DNA of 64,000 bases, from assembly GCF_963677575.1 (NCBI RefSeq), contig NZ_OY782038.1, positions 5,025,501 through 5,089,500 on the forward strand, given 5' to 3'. Made by a program: the position numbers and the translations under genes. Under the pieces are notes generated by a model. It saw only the letters and a program-made list of their open reading frames with translations. It had not been told where the DNA came from and ran no database searches. The stretch comes from an uncultured Draconibacterium sp. (GTDB taxonomy: Bacteria > Bacteroidota > Bacteroidia > Bacteroidales > Prolixibacteraceae). Numbering within the stretch: position 1 is the stretch's first letter; every line of letters begins with the position of its first letter. Shown here piece after piece: positions 17,693 to 27,184 of the stretch.

Positions 17693-18161
17693 ACGTACTC
17701 TTTTTGTCAGTATAACCCATAGCTCGCCGATATATTATTTGAATGGCAGGCGTAACCGTGGAATCTGTTAATACCATGGTCGAACTATCAAGAAGTTCAT
17801 AGACAAGGGCAACCGAATCTACCTCCATTGTAAATGACTTCAGATAAAATACAAATGTACTATCAGTTCTGTAAAAACTGGTGTTGCTTTGTATGCTGAT
17901 ATTAACGTCCGGCTCATAAACAACTTTTCCATAATATGGCAAATCTATTTCTTTATCAATTGAATCAGTGAAAAAGGTCAAATTTTTACCATCGGAAATA
18001 TCTTCCCAACCCGATCCACTTGTCTTGCTCCCAATTTCAGTCCATTGCCTTTCATATCTGTAAGTCTCCCAATCAATGGTCGGTTCTGGAGCATCGTTGC
18101 CCTCCTGCAGACAGGCAGAAAGGAATAAAAGCGATAAAATAGATACCAAAGAATTCTTCAT
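17673..18161 (-). CDS. predicted lipoprotein, unknown function
   Basis: About 162 residues from the preferred ATG at 18161, which gives a clean lipoprotein signal (MKNSLVSILSLLFLSAC, lipobox LSAC). An in-frame start at 18209 would add 16 residues before it. The rest is a beta-rich protein with acidic and aromatic residues and no family I recognise. It lies directly after the TonB receptor gene (76-base gap) and overlaps the Crp-like gene, so it is probably an outer-membrane accessory of that system. Confidence 0.7.
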   Translation of the reverse strand: MKNSLVSILSLLFLSACLQEGNDAPEPTIDWETYRYERQWTEIGSKTSGSGWEDISDGKNLTFFTDSIDKEIDLPYYGKVVYEPDVNISIQSNTSFYRTDSTFVFYLKSFTMEVDSVALVYELLDSSTMVLTDSTVTPAIQIIYRRAMGYTDKKSTYGFKQD

Positions 18162-18237
18162 TCTCACAAGATTAAGGGGGTGTAAATAGGTATTCATTTT
18201 TTGTTTCATTGTTCGTGTTATTTCAGTTTTTTAAAAT

Positions 18238-20616
18238 TTAAAATCGAATAGTCCATCTTACAGAAGGCATTATCGGGGCTATGCTCAATTGCTGCCATCT
18301 GTCGTCTTCGTAAAAGAACAGGTAAGGATTCTGCCTGTTAAGCACGTTAAACACAGAAAAAGATAATTCGCGCGTCGATTTCGGCCTGTGTTTAATGAAA
18401 GTGTAAGCAATATCTACCCTGAGATAGTCTTTCATTTTAAAGCCGTTTTTTGTGGTCATTTCCTGGCGGTGATAAGCATTGTCTTCAAGCTGTTGGGGAA
18501 AATCCCATCCCTGATCCCGTATGTTCCAGTAAGGGGGCATTACCCCCCGGTATGTACCTACCGGAAGGGTTGTGTTATGCCCCGATGAATACACCAGAAC
18601 CGTATTGATATGCTGTTCTTGTTTATACCCCTTTTTATTAGTTCTTTTTAATGTGGTATATTTCGATTGCAGGTTCAGGATATGCCGCCTGTCGAATTTG
18701 AAAGGATAAGCGCTGCCATAGTTTATTTTCGGAAACTGCCGGGTAGCCTTTGACAAGGTATAGGCCAGTGTTAATCCAAAACGGTTGGCCTGTGCCGCAC
18801 CCGACAGCTCTATGCCGTATGAATGGCCTTCTCCAACATCTACCTCGTCTTCCCACGAAGTATCGTTTAATCCAAATAAATTGACAGTACTTATATAGCT
18901 GACAAGATTTTGCATGTGCCTGTAATAGCCCCCAAGAGTAAAATGGAGGTTAAGGTTATTGATTTCATTTTTAACAAATAAGCCAGTATATACCTGGTTG
19001 GTTATTTCTTCGGGGAAATGTTTGCCGGAAGGGATCATAACATTTAATGACCATCCGGTAGGCAGCCCCTCAAGTACATGGTAATATTGAGTCAACCTGT
19101 CCAAGCTTAATTCTATGCCGGTTTTATCAGTGAGGTAAATATCGCTAAGGAGCCGCAGGTCGAAATTATTATACGTTCTTTCATCTGTTCTTTGCACAGT
19201 ATGGCGATATCCCACGGTTAAATCGACTACTCCCGGATTTTTGTAACTGATATCAGCAAACGCAGCCAATAAACCCGATTTTAAAAGCTCGTCATATTTT
19301 TCGTTGCTGTTTTGGCTGTAAATTGTTTTTTCCGATGCAGGCTTGAAATGTTGTTGCTGATAGCTAAATCCGGCTTTGGCTTCCAGACGGTTGTTTATTT
19401 TATATTGCAGTAAATTGTTGAGCGACCACTCGTTTAAAGTCGTTCCCAGCCGCAACTGGGATTTTGTTTTGTCTGCCTGCCATTCGTCAAAATACAATTG
19501 TTCCTGTACCGATTTTGTTGAGCTGAAATAGGCATTTGTTTCAACGCTACATAACGGAGAGATTTGCGATACCCAGCCCACCTTCACAACGTTGCTGTTC
19601 CAGTTCATTTTGTTTTGGCTGTAATCATCTTTAAAATCAAAATAGTCGTTGGAGGTATAGAACATTACATCGAGGGTGTTAGCGCTATTAATTTTCCAAT
19701 CGGCTATTGCAGTAAAATCCAGTACCTGTCCTTTCATTTCCTCCACTTCCTCTTCGTCGTCACTACTTTGCAGATCCATGATACGATTGATAACAAAAGG
19801 CATAAACGAGGTTCGCCCTGCAACTTGTACTGAGAGTTTTTCCTTTTTTAGTGGAATGGAGAGGTAGCCTCCTGTCATATACGGCGACAGGCTAATTTTC
19901 CCGTTAAAAGGTTTTTCAACCGATTGTTTAGGCTTTATTTGGAGAAGAGATGATGACAAATTGCCCGACTGAACGGGAATGCCGCCCGGACGAAAAGTGG
20001 TTTGCTCAATAATATCGGGCGAAAAGGCCGAGAACATTCCTAAAAGATGGGAATAGGAATAAAACGGCACGCCGTTGAATTCGATACGGTTGCTGCCATT
20101 GTTGCTTCCTCTTACAAACAGCCCAAGCGTGCCTTCAATACCCTGCGCTACACCGGGCAGGCTCGAAATGTGCCTGATTACATCGGGCTCGCCAATGATG
20201 GATATGCTCGATGCAGCCTGCAATGGCGTGTAAACAAACTTATTGCCTTTGTTGCCGGAACTGTATGCCGAGTGTATCATGACATCATCAATAAAGTGTA
20301 CTTTCGGTTTTAACAGTATCCTGAAATCTTGTTTTGAAACAGAAAGAATTGTTTTGGTGCAGTAGTTAATATGGCTGACTGTAATTGACAGGCTGTCGTT
20401 CCGTATCATGCCTGTCAAATCAAATTCAAAACTGCCGTCATTTTCCGAGACGGTACCTGCTTTTTCGATTCCGTTACTGATAACAATGTTGCAGCCTGCT
20501 ATCGGTGTTTTCTGAACGCTGTCTAATACATGGCCTTTAAAAGAAGCGTTGTTTTGCGCATTTAAGCATTGTAGATACCCTGCGCACATTACCAGTATTG
20601 TTATGAATCTCCTCAT
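18238..20616 (-). CDS. TonB-dependent outer-membrane receptor with carboxypeptidase-like N-domain
   Basis: A 792-residue receptor. The signal peptide ends near LNAQ (residue 21), then comes a carboxypeptidase-D regulatory-like domain (FKGHVLDSVQKTPIAGCNI, about residues 27-115), a plug (IRHISSLPGVAQGIEGTLG and the following GVPFYSYSHLLGMF) and a 22-strand-type barrel to the C-terminal WTIRF. It has no SusD partner. Instead it is followed upstream in the operon by a DUF4249 lipoprotein (15-base gap), a pairing usual in Bacteroidota for receptors without SusD. The ligand is unknown; the nearby secreted protease suggests a peptide-related substrate. Confidence 0.9.
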   Translation of the reverse strand: MRRFITILVMCAGYLQCLNAQNNASFKGHVLDSVQKTPIAGCNIVISNGIEKAGTVSENDGSFEFDLTGMIRNDSLSITVSHINYCTKTILSVSKQDFRILLKPKVHFIDDVMIHSAYSSGNKGNKFVYTPLQAASSISIIGEPDVIRHISSLPGVAQGIEGTLGLFVRGSNNGSNRIEFNGVPFYSYSHLLGMFSAFSPDIIEQTTFRPGGIPVQSGNLSSSLLQIKPKQSVEKPFNGKISLSPYMTGGYLSIPLKKEKLSVQVAGRTSFMPFVINRIMDLQSSDDEEEVEEMKGQVLDFTAIADWKINSANTLDVMFYTSNDYFDFKDDYSQNKMNWNSNVVKVGWVSQISPLCSVETNAYFSSTKSVQEQLYFDEWQADKTKSQLRLGTTLNEWSLNNLLQYKINNRLEAKAGFSYQQQHFKPASEKTIYSQNSNEKYDELLKSGLLAAFADISYKNPGVVDLTVGYRHTVQRTDERTYNNFDLRLLSDIYLTDKTGIELSLDRLTQYYHVLEGLPTGWSLNVMIPSGKHFPEEITNQVYTGLFVKNEINNLNLHFTLGGYYRHMQNLVSYISTVNLFGLNDTSWEDEVDVGEGHSYGIELSGAAQANRFGLTLAYTLSKATRQFPKINYGSAYPFKFDRRHILNLQSKYTTLKRTNKKGYKQEQHINTVLVYSSGHNTTLPVGTYRGVMPPYWNIRDQGWDFPQQLEDNAYHRQEMTTKNGFKMKDYLRVDIAYTFIKHRPKSTRELSFSVFNVLNRQNPYLFFYEDDRWQQLSIAPIMPSVRWTIRF

Positions 20617-20631
20617 TGTCGCCAGGGTATT

Positions 20632-21570
20632 TTAATGTTCTTCAATATTGTCTAAGATGTAATGACACTGTACAATACAGTCGGAATAAGCTGCGAATAT
20701 TCCCAGTCCGTTATCTATGTTGGTATATATTTCGTCCTCATCAAACCAACTGCTGGGGTCGTCGAAAGTATCGTACACCATCATCTTTTGCACGCTGCTT
20801 TTCATATATGCGTCATATTCTGCTGATGCAGCCCTGAAAAAAACAAGGCTCTTATGTAGGTTTCCCTCCAGGTAAAATGGAATTTCATCTTCGGTCTTTT
20901 CTTCCGGCTGGGTTATTCTGATGTATGCAATATGTTCCCGCGTGGTTCCGTCTTTTCCGCCGGTATCGTAAAACATCATGTTGTCCGACGTATTGAAATT
21001 GTCCGAGTAGAGGTGATTAGTCCCCAGCGAAGTTGTCATTTTATCGCCGGGCATGACAGCGGGAGTAACCATTATCGTATCTTTTCGCTGTGCTATTATA
21101 AACATCCAGTATGGTGTTTCGGCATAATATTGATTAAAATACCGCCTCGTGCTTGTATTGTTGCCATCACTCTTAATTATCCGTACAGCATGGGGCATCG
21201 AGGTTGATGCATTTAACTCAGGCCAGCCCGGTACTTCAACTTTTAGTTGGTATTTCCTGCCTGCTTCCGGGGTATGTTTTAATTGCCACTGCGAATAGCC
21301 TGTTTTCTCAAAACCTCCCACTTTAATACTATCACAATACAAGGTAGCCGTGGCGGTTTCCACCTCGTCATAGTAAAAAAGGTTCAGCGGGTTGCTGTAT
21401 GTAAGTGAAAGCGTTTGGATACTGTCGGGCGTAAGCACACAGTTAACAACGATTTTTTGCTCACGTTTTTCTTCAAGGTCTATGTCTTTTACACACGACA
21501 CGAATGTTGTAAGCATGACTACAAGCAAAGCAAGCAGCCCCCGGTATTTATTCAGATTCAGAATAACCAT
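20632..21570 (-). CDS. DUF4249 lipoprotein
   Basis: The preferred ATG at 21570 gives a lipoprotein signal ending in MLTTFVSC and a mature protein of the DUF4249 family (KREQKIVVNCVLTPDSIQ, then a beta-rich body). An ATG at 21603 would extend it by 11 residues; the longest open frame reaches 21759 but overlaps the preceding gene by more than 150 bases and is unlikely. DUF4249 proteins sit beside TonB receptors lacking SusD, probably as surface partners. It lies 15 bases before the receptor gene. Confidence 0.82.
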   Translation of the reverse strand: MVILNLNKYRGLLALLVVMLTTFVSCVKDIDLEEKREQKIVVNCVLTPDSIQTLSLTYSNPLNLFYYDEVETATATLYCDSIKVGGFEKTGYSQWQLKHTPEAGRKYQLKVEVPGWPELNASTSMPHAVRIIKSDGNNTSTRRYFNQYYAETPYWMFIIAQRKDTIMVTPAVMPGDKMTTSLGTNHLYSDNFNTSDNMMFYDTGGKDGTTREHIAYIRITQPEEKTEDEIPFYLEGNLHKSLVFFRAASAEYDAYMKSSVQKMMVYDTFDDPSSWFDEDEIYTNIDNGLGIFAAYSDCIVQCHYILDNIEEH

Positions 21571-21586
21571 AACAGAACCTTTTATA

Positions 21587-22021
21587 TTATTGAGATTGTT
21601 CATGAAGGTTTTGGTCGATGATATATTGAAGTATTCTGTTATCGCCTTCCCGTGTTTCCACATAGGCTTTACGGCAAAGAATATTGCTGTTGCAATTTTG
21701 TCCGGGCCGGAAAAGTAATTGCCTGTTGTTGTCGAATACGATCTTTGCAGAATCGGCAAGCCCCCGGAACGGCTCGTTGTCGCTACCTTTGCAAAAATCT
21801 CCTACGCAATTATAACTTATTTCGGAAATGTCAAAAGGAGCAATGTTTATCGTGTCGGTTGCATGGTTTCCAACCAGTGCGATGCTTTCTCCATAAACAA
21901 CGATTTTCACCGGGTAGGAAGTGTCGTTTTGATACTGAAATACATTTGGCAATTCATCTTCATCTTTATTGCATGCGATAAAGGTCATTAGCAGGCATGA
22001 GAAAATAAGTACTTTTTTCAT
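21587..22021 (-). CDS. predicted lipoprotein, unknown function
   Basis: A 144-residue lipoprotein with a signal peptide ending in LLMTFIAC (cysteine at about residue 17). It has a cysteine pair in NCVGDFCKG and further cysteines in PGQNCNSNILCRKAY, suggesting disulfides in the periplasm or on the surface. I do not recognise the family. It lies 18 bases after the 252-residue lipoprotein and just before the DUF4249 gene, in one leftward operon. Confidence 0.75.
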   Translation of the reverse strand: MKKVLIFSCLLMTFIACNKDEDELPNVFQYQNDTSYPVKIVVYGESIALVGNHATDTINIAPFDISEISYNCVGDFCKGSDNEPFRGLADSAKIVFDNNRQLLFRPGQNCNSNILCRKAYVETREGDNRILQYIIDQNLHEQSQ

Positions 22022-22039
22022 CTGTCAACAGTTCTTGAT

Positions 22040-22798
22040 TTATGGCAGTAGTTTTACTACATCCGTGGTATCACGCAATATCTCTCCGCCTGCCATTTCC
22101 ATTTCGATTACAAAGCGGGTTTCGGGAAGGGCTTCAGAAGGAGCAGACGTGAAACGCAGGTACATAAAGGCAGGAGCCATAGGCCGGTAATTCAGGTATT
22201 GCTTAATAGTCCACCCGCGTTGTATAGAGCCAATTAATTGTTTGTCGTAACTAAACACGAAGTTATGGTAGAACGGGGTTCCAAAAATTTCAATATGGTC
22301 ATTTAGCGAGTTGCCGGCATTTACATCAAACATGTTAGTTGTGCTCGAAATTTTAATCGCCTTCAATTCTTCTTTTCGATATTCAACATCAACAATATTT
22401 AACTGTGGTGTTGATGCCTGCTTTAAGGAGTTTGACCTGGTATGCTGCAAAAATTGCTCGATTTGCTGTTCCATATTTAAATCGGCTTCACCGACGTAGT
22501 TCTCCGGGATAAAATCCGGTTGGGCTGCCATCTTCCGGTTAAAACTTCCAATATTGATGCTTAAAAGGTAGTCAGCAGTCTTAATGCTGCTTCCGGTTAA
22601 AGGCTGAACATAGTAAGTGTCGTCAAATTCACTGTTCCCGGTTTCAGCTCCCATGTCGGTTCTGTAATAATGCGAAGCAATAGCATAAGAACAGGTTCTT
22701 GGAACATAATGAAACCCGGTCTCTTCAATGGGATCGTTCTCGTTTTTTTTGCAGGAAAACAATGCAAGTAAGATTACAATATAAAATAGAGCTTTCAT
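22040..22798 (-). CDS. predicted lipoprotein, unknown function
   Basis: A 252-residue lipoprotein with a short signal (MKALFYIVILLALFSC). The mature part is beta-rich without recognised motifs; the C-terminal region has a FVIEMEMAGGEILRDTTDVV strand pattern. It is 57 bases downstream of the C10 protease gene and 18 bases from the next lipoprotein gene. Within the operon it may be a substrate-binding or protease-associated surface protein; this is inference from position only. Confidence 0.75.
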   Translation of the reverse strand: MKALFYIVILLALFSCKKNENDPIEETGFHYVPRTCSYAIASHYYRTDMGAETGNSEFDDTYYVQPLTGSSIKTADYLLSINIGSFNRKMAAQPDFIPENYVGEADLNMEQQIEQFLQHTRSNSLKQASTPQLNIVDVEYRKEELKAIKISSTTNMFDVNAGNSLNDHIEIFGTPFYHNFVFSYDKQLIGSIQRGWTIKQYLNYRPMAPAFMYLRFTSAPSEALPETRFVIEMEMAGGEILRDTTDVVKLLP

Positions 22799-22855
22799 AG
22801 TTTTTGGTATTTACCATTTTAGGAGAGCCAGGGATGGCCCTCCTGAAAATGTTGT

Positions 22856-24415
22856 TTATTTAAAATTGAAAAAGATTTTTTTGATGTACTGATAATCCTT
22901 TTGTGAAGACCAAATAGCCGAGCTACTGGTGGAATATTCCCCGGAATCATACGAGCCATTCCAGCCCCAGTTCATTAACAGGTAAGTTGAGGTTGTTGTA
23001 CGGGTTTCTATTTCACGTTTGCCTGGGTATATATCGTCAATCGGAGGAAGCAATTGATTTGTGGAATAAACATAGGGATCATCAGCAGAATTGCTGCCGG
23101 AGTATCCCTGTACCAATTCCCATTCATAAGTATAGGTATATGTTTTCTGCTTTTTCCTGTAACCATCAATTACCCATGTGTGACCTTCGCTATAAACTGT
23201 TCTTCTAAAAGGCCAGACACCTTTCTTTTCTTTTTTTGCATAAGCAGATAAAAGAACAGGGGTATTACTTTGTAAATTAGAATAAACTGTGCTATAACTG
23301 TAATCGCCTTCGTCACAGGCAATACTATAGTAGTTAAACCCACTTTTACTGGCATGTGCACCACTCCCGGTTGCCCCATATGTCATTCCAACTCTGTTAC
23401 CGACATCAGCCATTAAATCTCCAACGTAGGATGAGTTTGGTGTGACATAATTAGGGGGAAAACCTTGTCTGTGGGTTGGCATCAAATCCCATCGTTCAGA
23501 ATTTGATACGTAATTTCCTCTTGAAAAGCTAACATTGTAATTATCGCTGTCCCAAACATAACCCGTACAACTTACAGTATGATACAGTCCGGTAGGTTTA
23601 TTAATCTTATAATGCATGTTATAGATTACCTGAGCCATTGCAACTGCAGTACAACCAGTTGGGCATTTGATCCATGTTCCATCCTTTAAACCAAGAGGGA
23701 CATCAGTATTCCAGGGGGCTCCTTGTCCCCATTTTGTATGCAATAACGGTCCTTTTTGTGCAGACGTAACCCAAGGGGTAGAAGTAACGGAAACCAAACG
23801 CCTTACCCATTGATAATCGTCACCCGGTTCTATGATTTGCAGGCTTTTTAATTGGGGCGTGTTATCCGGTGATTCGTATATCGCATTATATTTTTTGCGG
23901 TACGCCTGTAGACTATCTTCGGAAAAATGGGCCGCTTTGTCAATTAATACCCATGCTTCAATACCATCGTCATATGCAACTTCGGGATTGTTCTTTTTCA
24001 GTAATAAAATTTGGTCTGCGATATCGCTTAACCAGGTTGCAACACCCGGATTCTCCAATTCAGCTATTGACAGTTGCCCTGTTGTGTCAGAGGCCAATAT
24101 GGGGTCTGTGCGTTTATCGCCTGATACAACCTGCCAACCTTCATTGAAATTAAAGATAAACATGAGGGTATCTTCATTTACAACAAAAGGTTCAATGCTT
24201 TCAATATGCTTCCCTCCTTCTGTTGATTGTACCAAATATTTTGCGCTTTTGAGGCTTACGTTGTAGTCAATACCTTCGAATGATGCACTCTTGGTTGCCA
24301 TGTCCGGAGAACTAATGGTATCGTCCATATCCAGTTGGTTGCATGCATTAATAAAAGCCAGTAGAGCTATTATTGAAGCAAGACTAAACAGCCTTTTTAA
24401 ATTGAATTTATTCAT
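22856..24415 (-). CDS. C10-family (streptopain-like) cysteine protease, secreted
   Basis: A 519-residue protease precursor. A lipoprotein-type signal (ALLAFINAC, about residue 25) precedes an inhibitory propeptide (about 45-215) and the catalytic domain. The nucleophile is C255 in TGCTAVAMAQ and the partner is H412 in GHTWVIDGY; a conserved LMNWGWNG block follows near the C-terminus. Streptopain relatives are papain-like enzymes exported as zymogens. It leads the leftward operon with three lipoproteins, DUF4249 and the TonB receptor. The insertion of aromatic, repeat-like sequence between the histidine and the NWGW block is longer than in the streptococcal enzyme. Confidence 0.92.
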   Translation of the reverse strand: MNKFNLKRLFSLASIIALLAFINACNQLDMDDTISSPDMATKSASFEGIDYNVSLKSAKYLVQSTEGGKHIESIEPFVVNEDTLMFIFNFNEGWQVVSGDKRTDPILASDTTGQLSIAELENPGVATWLSDIADQILLLKKNNPEVAYDDGIEAWVLIDKAAHFSEDSLQAYRKKYNAIYESPDNTPQLKSLQIIEPGDDYQWVRRLVSVTSTPWVTSAQKGPLLHTKWGQGAPWNTDVPLGLKDGTWIKCPTGCTAVAMAQVIYNMHYKINKPTGLYHTVSCTGYVWDSDNYNVSFSRGNYVSNSERWDLMPTHRQGFPPNYVTPNSSYVGDLMADVGNRVGMTYGATGSGAHASKSGFNYYSIACDEGDYSYSTVYSNLQSNTPVLLSAYAKKEKKGVWPFRRTVYSEGHTWVIDGYRKKQKTYTYTYEWELVQGYSGSNSADDPYVYSTNQLLPPIDDIYPGKREIETRTTTSTYLLMNWGWNGSYDSGEYSTSSSAIWSSQKDYQYIKKIFFNFK

Positions 24416-25150
24416 GTAATTTTTTTATAGATATTTTCAAAACATTGTGCAATTTTGTCGCAGGATATTGTTTTTTGTAGAGAATTGCTTTACGACAAAC
24501 AATGGTTAGAAAGCCTCAATTGGGAAAGATGTTTTAACAGCTCATATTTCTTGGTTCGAGGCTTTTGTTATGCCTTTCGTACAAGTAAAATACTTGTGTT
24601 GTTATTGGTATCATGAAATTTAATGCGCTTGCAAGCCCAACACCTTGCAGGCGCTGACGTTATATGCCATTATGGACGTGATTTTTATATTTGGTTTTGT
24701 AGTTCATTACGGTAATTGTAGAAGTATTTAAATATGGCTTTTATACGTCACTAAACACTTAAAAGTGTTTAAATAATTTTGATAAAAGTAGAAAAAATAT
24801 CGACAATTGATCAAGTGTTATATGTTAAAAATCACAACAACACATTTGTAGACTTCAAATAGGGCTCGTATTAGGAGTTTTTATTGTCTTTCTAAAAAAA
24901 CTAATAGGCTGGAATCTCACATGAGAAATGAATAGTGTTAAACTATTTCAAAATTATAAATACATGCCTGTTTGTCTCTAATTGGTGTATAACAAAGAAG
25001 AGGATGCGTTGAAGAATATTACTAACCTAACCATGATATGTCACGATGAAATAAGCAGGCAGCAGCGTTTTTAATCATCTTAAAACACCCTGTTTGTATC
25101 CTATAAATTGAAAAGTGGCTGGATGCAACTATCCGAGCTGCATCCGTTTG
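24416..25150. other. 735-base intergenic region with two palindromes
   Basis: No gene. It contains a GC-rich hairpin at 24625-24654 (GCGCTTGCAAG with CTTGCAGGCGC, one mismatch) and a perfect palindrome at 24752-24771 listed separately. The rest is AT-rich and should include the promoter of the C10 protease operon. Confidence 0.5.
24752..24771. promoter_or_regulatory. perfect palindrome, candidate operator
   Basis: TAAACACTTAAAAGTGTTTA is a perfect 20-base palindrome. A close relative (AAACACTTTAAAGTTT, 27185-27200) lies 26 bases before the alpha-oxoamine synthase start. The two may be sites for the TetR-family regulator encoded between them. No T-run follows, so a terminator is less likely. 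Confidence 0.45.
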
Positions 25151-25876
25151 TTATTTTAATGTTCTGATTTTTTCCACCGACAGACCGGTTATCCTGGAAA
25201 TGGTTTTGGTATCAATACCTTCTTTTAGTGCATTAATTGCAATGCGCTCCGCTTCATTTTTTGCTTCAATTTTATCGAAGATCAGGTCGGTCAGCCATTC
25301 TATGGTTCTTATGAATTCATTCCGTTCCTCTTTCTTTTTCAGGTCGGTTTCGCAAAACGTTGACTTATCTTTATGAAGAGTCAGATAGTAAATAGACGAC
25401 ACGAAAATAGCGGTAATAAAATTGAACTTTACACCATAATCATCCAGTAATGAGCGGTATTGATTGAGGATTCCTTCCGCAAGGATCTCTCTTTTTATGG
25501 CTATGTTGGTTGTAAAATCATCCCTGTCTCCAAGCTCCCAAAGTAATAGCTGCTGAAACTCTTTGCTTGAGTGCAGGGCTTTAAACTGGTCGGTCAGAAT
25601 ATATTTCATAAATGCCCTGCGGTCTTCTATCTTTTCACTTCCGTGCTCTTTTAAAGCCATATACCAGAAGTCCTGTTTTTCCACATAAGCTTCAAGCAAC
25701 TTGTCAAAGTCTTCAAAATTCCTGTAAATAACATTTTTGTCGACCTTGGCTTCTTCAGCTACAAGATTGATTCCAAGTTTAGCAAATCCGTGTTTTTTCA
25801 ATACCGAACCAACGGCATCAATAAGATCCATTTTTACGGCAATCGTATTTCGTCGTCTTCGTTTTTCTCCACTCAT
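25151..25876 (-). CDS. TetR/AcrR-family regulator
   Basis: A 241-residue regulator with a TetR-type N-terminal helix-turn-helix (LGINLVAEEAKVDKNVIYRN, about residues 35-54) and a helical ligand-binding region. The C-terminal ~50 residues have an additional helical segment with INALKEGIDTKTISRITGLS, which looks like a second small helix-turn-helix, an unusual extension. It follows the alpha-oxoamine synthase by 32 bases and likely controls it, perhaps through the related palindromes at 24752 and 27185. Confidence 0.85.
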   Translation of the reverse strand: MSGEKRRRRNTIAVKMDLIDAVGSVLKKHGFAKLGINLVAEEAKVDKNVIYRNFEDFDKLLEAYVEKQDFWYMALKEHGSEKIEDRRAFMKYILTDQFKALHSSKEFQQLLLWELGDRDDFTTNIAIKREILAEGILNQYRSLLDDYGVKFNFITAIFVSSIYYLTLHKDKSTFCETDLKKKEERNEFIRTIEWLTDLIFDKIEAKNEAERIAINALKEGIDTKTISRITGLSVEKIRTLK

Positions 25877-25908
25877 TTAGAAGTCCGTTTTTTAATGAAA
25901 AGACTTTG

Positions 25909-27159
25909 TTAATTGGTAAAAATAAGTGTTTTATTAATAGCTGACAATGTTTCGCAAAATTTGTCCAAATCTTCTGTTGTGTGCTGGGCAGTAATATTTA
26001 ACCTCAGTCTTGAATCCTTGAGTTTAACAGCCGGGTAGGTGGCCGGGATTATGTAAATTCCGTTTTTTAACAGTTCACGGGCTATAACTTTGGTCTTTTC
26101 ATCATCCCTGATCATGACCGGAATTATTGGAGATTCAGACCTGCCAATATCAAAGCCTCTTTCTTTAAGTTGGGTTTTAATATACCGGGTATTTTCCCAT
26201 AAAGTCTGAATTATCTGAGGTTCTTCGGAGAATAAATCAATGGCTTTTGATGCTGCTGCAACAAGGGGAGGTGCAACAGATGCTGAGAAGGTATTCGAAC
26301 GTGAAAAGTGCTTCATGTATTTTATCAGTTGTTTCTTTCCTGTGGCGTATCCTCCACAGGTTCCCATTGATTTGCTGAGTGTACCTGTTATCAGGTCTAC
26401 TTTGTCTTCAAGTCCGAAATGGTTTACAGTGCCTTTCCCGTTCTGGCCAAATACGCCCGCACCATGGGCATCATCAACAAACATATAGGCTCCGTATTTT
26501 TTAGCAAGGTTACATATTTCCACCATCCGGGACAGGTCCCCGTCTTGTGAATACACGCCGTCAACGATAACTGCAATATTTCTATAGGTGCCTTGTGTCC
26601 TTTTTAATACAGATTCAAGGTATTCGGTGTCGTTATGCTTAAATATTTTGATGTTGGTTTTGATAAGTCCGTCATAAACACTGGCGTGAACAAACATGTC
26701 GACAATAGCAATATCCATTTTATTCAACAGGAGTTGAAAGACGCCGATGTTGGCTGCATAGCCCGATGGATACAAGATGGCATCTTCTTGTCCGTGCAGC
26801 CTGGAGATTTTGTGTGCCAGTTCTGAGTGAATATCGGTAGCCCCGCCTATGACCGGCGATGCGCAAGTTCCAATTCCGTATTTCTTCATGGCTTTTTGTG
26901 CTGCTTCGATCACTTTTGGGTGACGATTCATTCCAAGGTAGTTGTTAGAGACAAAACTTGTTGTCTTCAGGATATTGCTACTGTATCGGTCGATAATGTC
27001 CATTTTTGAACCAATAGCAGTTGTAGAGGTAATGTCAAATGCATTGGATTTGATCCTGTCCATTTGATCAATAAATAACTGGAAATAGTCGGCAGTTGCA
27101 TAAATGTCCTTATCAGGAACATCTATAAAATCTTTTGGTGTGAAAATTTTGTTTTGCAT
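25909..27159 (-). CDS. PLP-dependent alpha-oxoamine synthase (KBL/SPT/BioF superfamily)
   Basis: A 416-residue fold-type-I PLP enzyme. The cofactor lysine is K263 in GTLSKSMGTCGGY, and the FVDDAHGAG aspartate/histidine motif and FVSNNYLGM substrate region are present. The family condenses an amino acid with an acyl-CoA (KBL, BioF, serine palmitoyltransferase, CqsA-like, cysteate acyltransferases). The SKSMG lysine context resembles serine palmitoyltransferase/CapA-like enzymes more than BioF or KBL, but substrate choice cannot be settled by eye. In Bacteroidota such enzymes start sphingolipid or sulfonolipid synthesis. It carries its own TetR regulator and sits on an ICE, hinting at transferable lipid or signal-molecule synthesis. 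Confidence 0.85.
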   Translation of the reverse strand: MQNKIFTPKDFIDVPDKDIYATADYFQLFIDQMDRIKSNAFDITSTTAIGSKMDIIDRYSSNILKTTSFVSNNYLGMNRHPKVIEAAQKAMKKYGIGTCASPVIGGATDIHSELAHKISRLHGQEDAILYPSGYAANIGVFQLLLNKMDIAIVDMFVHASVYDGLIKTNIKIFKHNDTEYLESVLKRTQGTYRNIAVIVDGVYSQDGDLSRMVEICNLAKKYGAYMFVDDAHGAGVFGQNGKGTVNHFGLEDKVDLITGTLSKSMGTCGGYATGKKQLIKYMKHFSRSNTFSASVAPPLVAAASKAIDLFSEEPQIIQTLWENTRYIKTQLKERGFDIGRSESPIIPVMIRDDEKTKVIARELLKNGIYIIPATYPAVKLKDSRLRLNITAQHTTEDLDKFCETLSAINKTLIFTN

Positions 27160-27184
27160 GGCTTTAAAATTTAATTAACTCTAT

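Noticed and set aside
24625..24654. Integron attC-like hairpin (GCGCTTGCAAG stem, GCCCAAC word, nearby GTTATAT)
   Set aside because: Only one site, core sites are incomplete and too close, and no integrase or cassette array is present. It remains just a GC-rich hairpin.
25909..27159. Calling the PLP enzyme glycine C-acetyltransferase (kbl) or bioF
   Set aside because: The lysine context SKSMGTCGGY differs from the usual forms and there are no threonine or biotin genes nearby, so only the superfamily is claimed.
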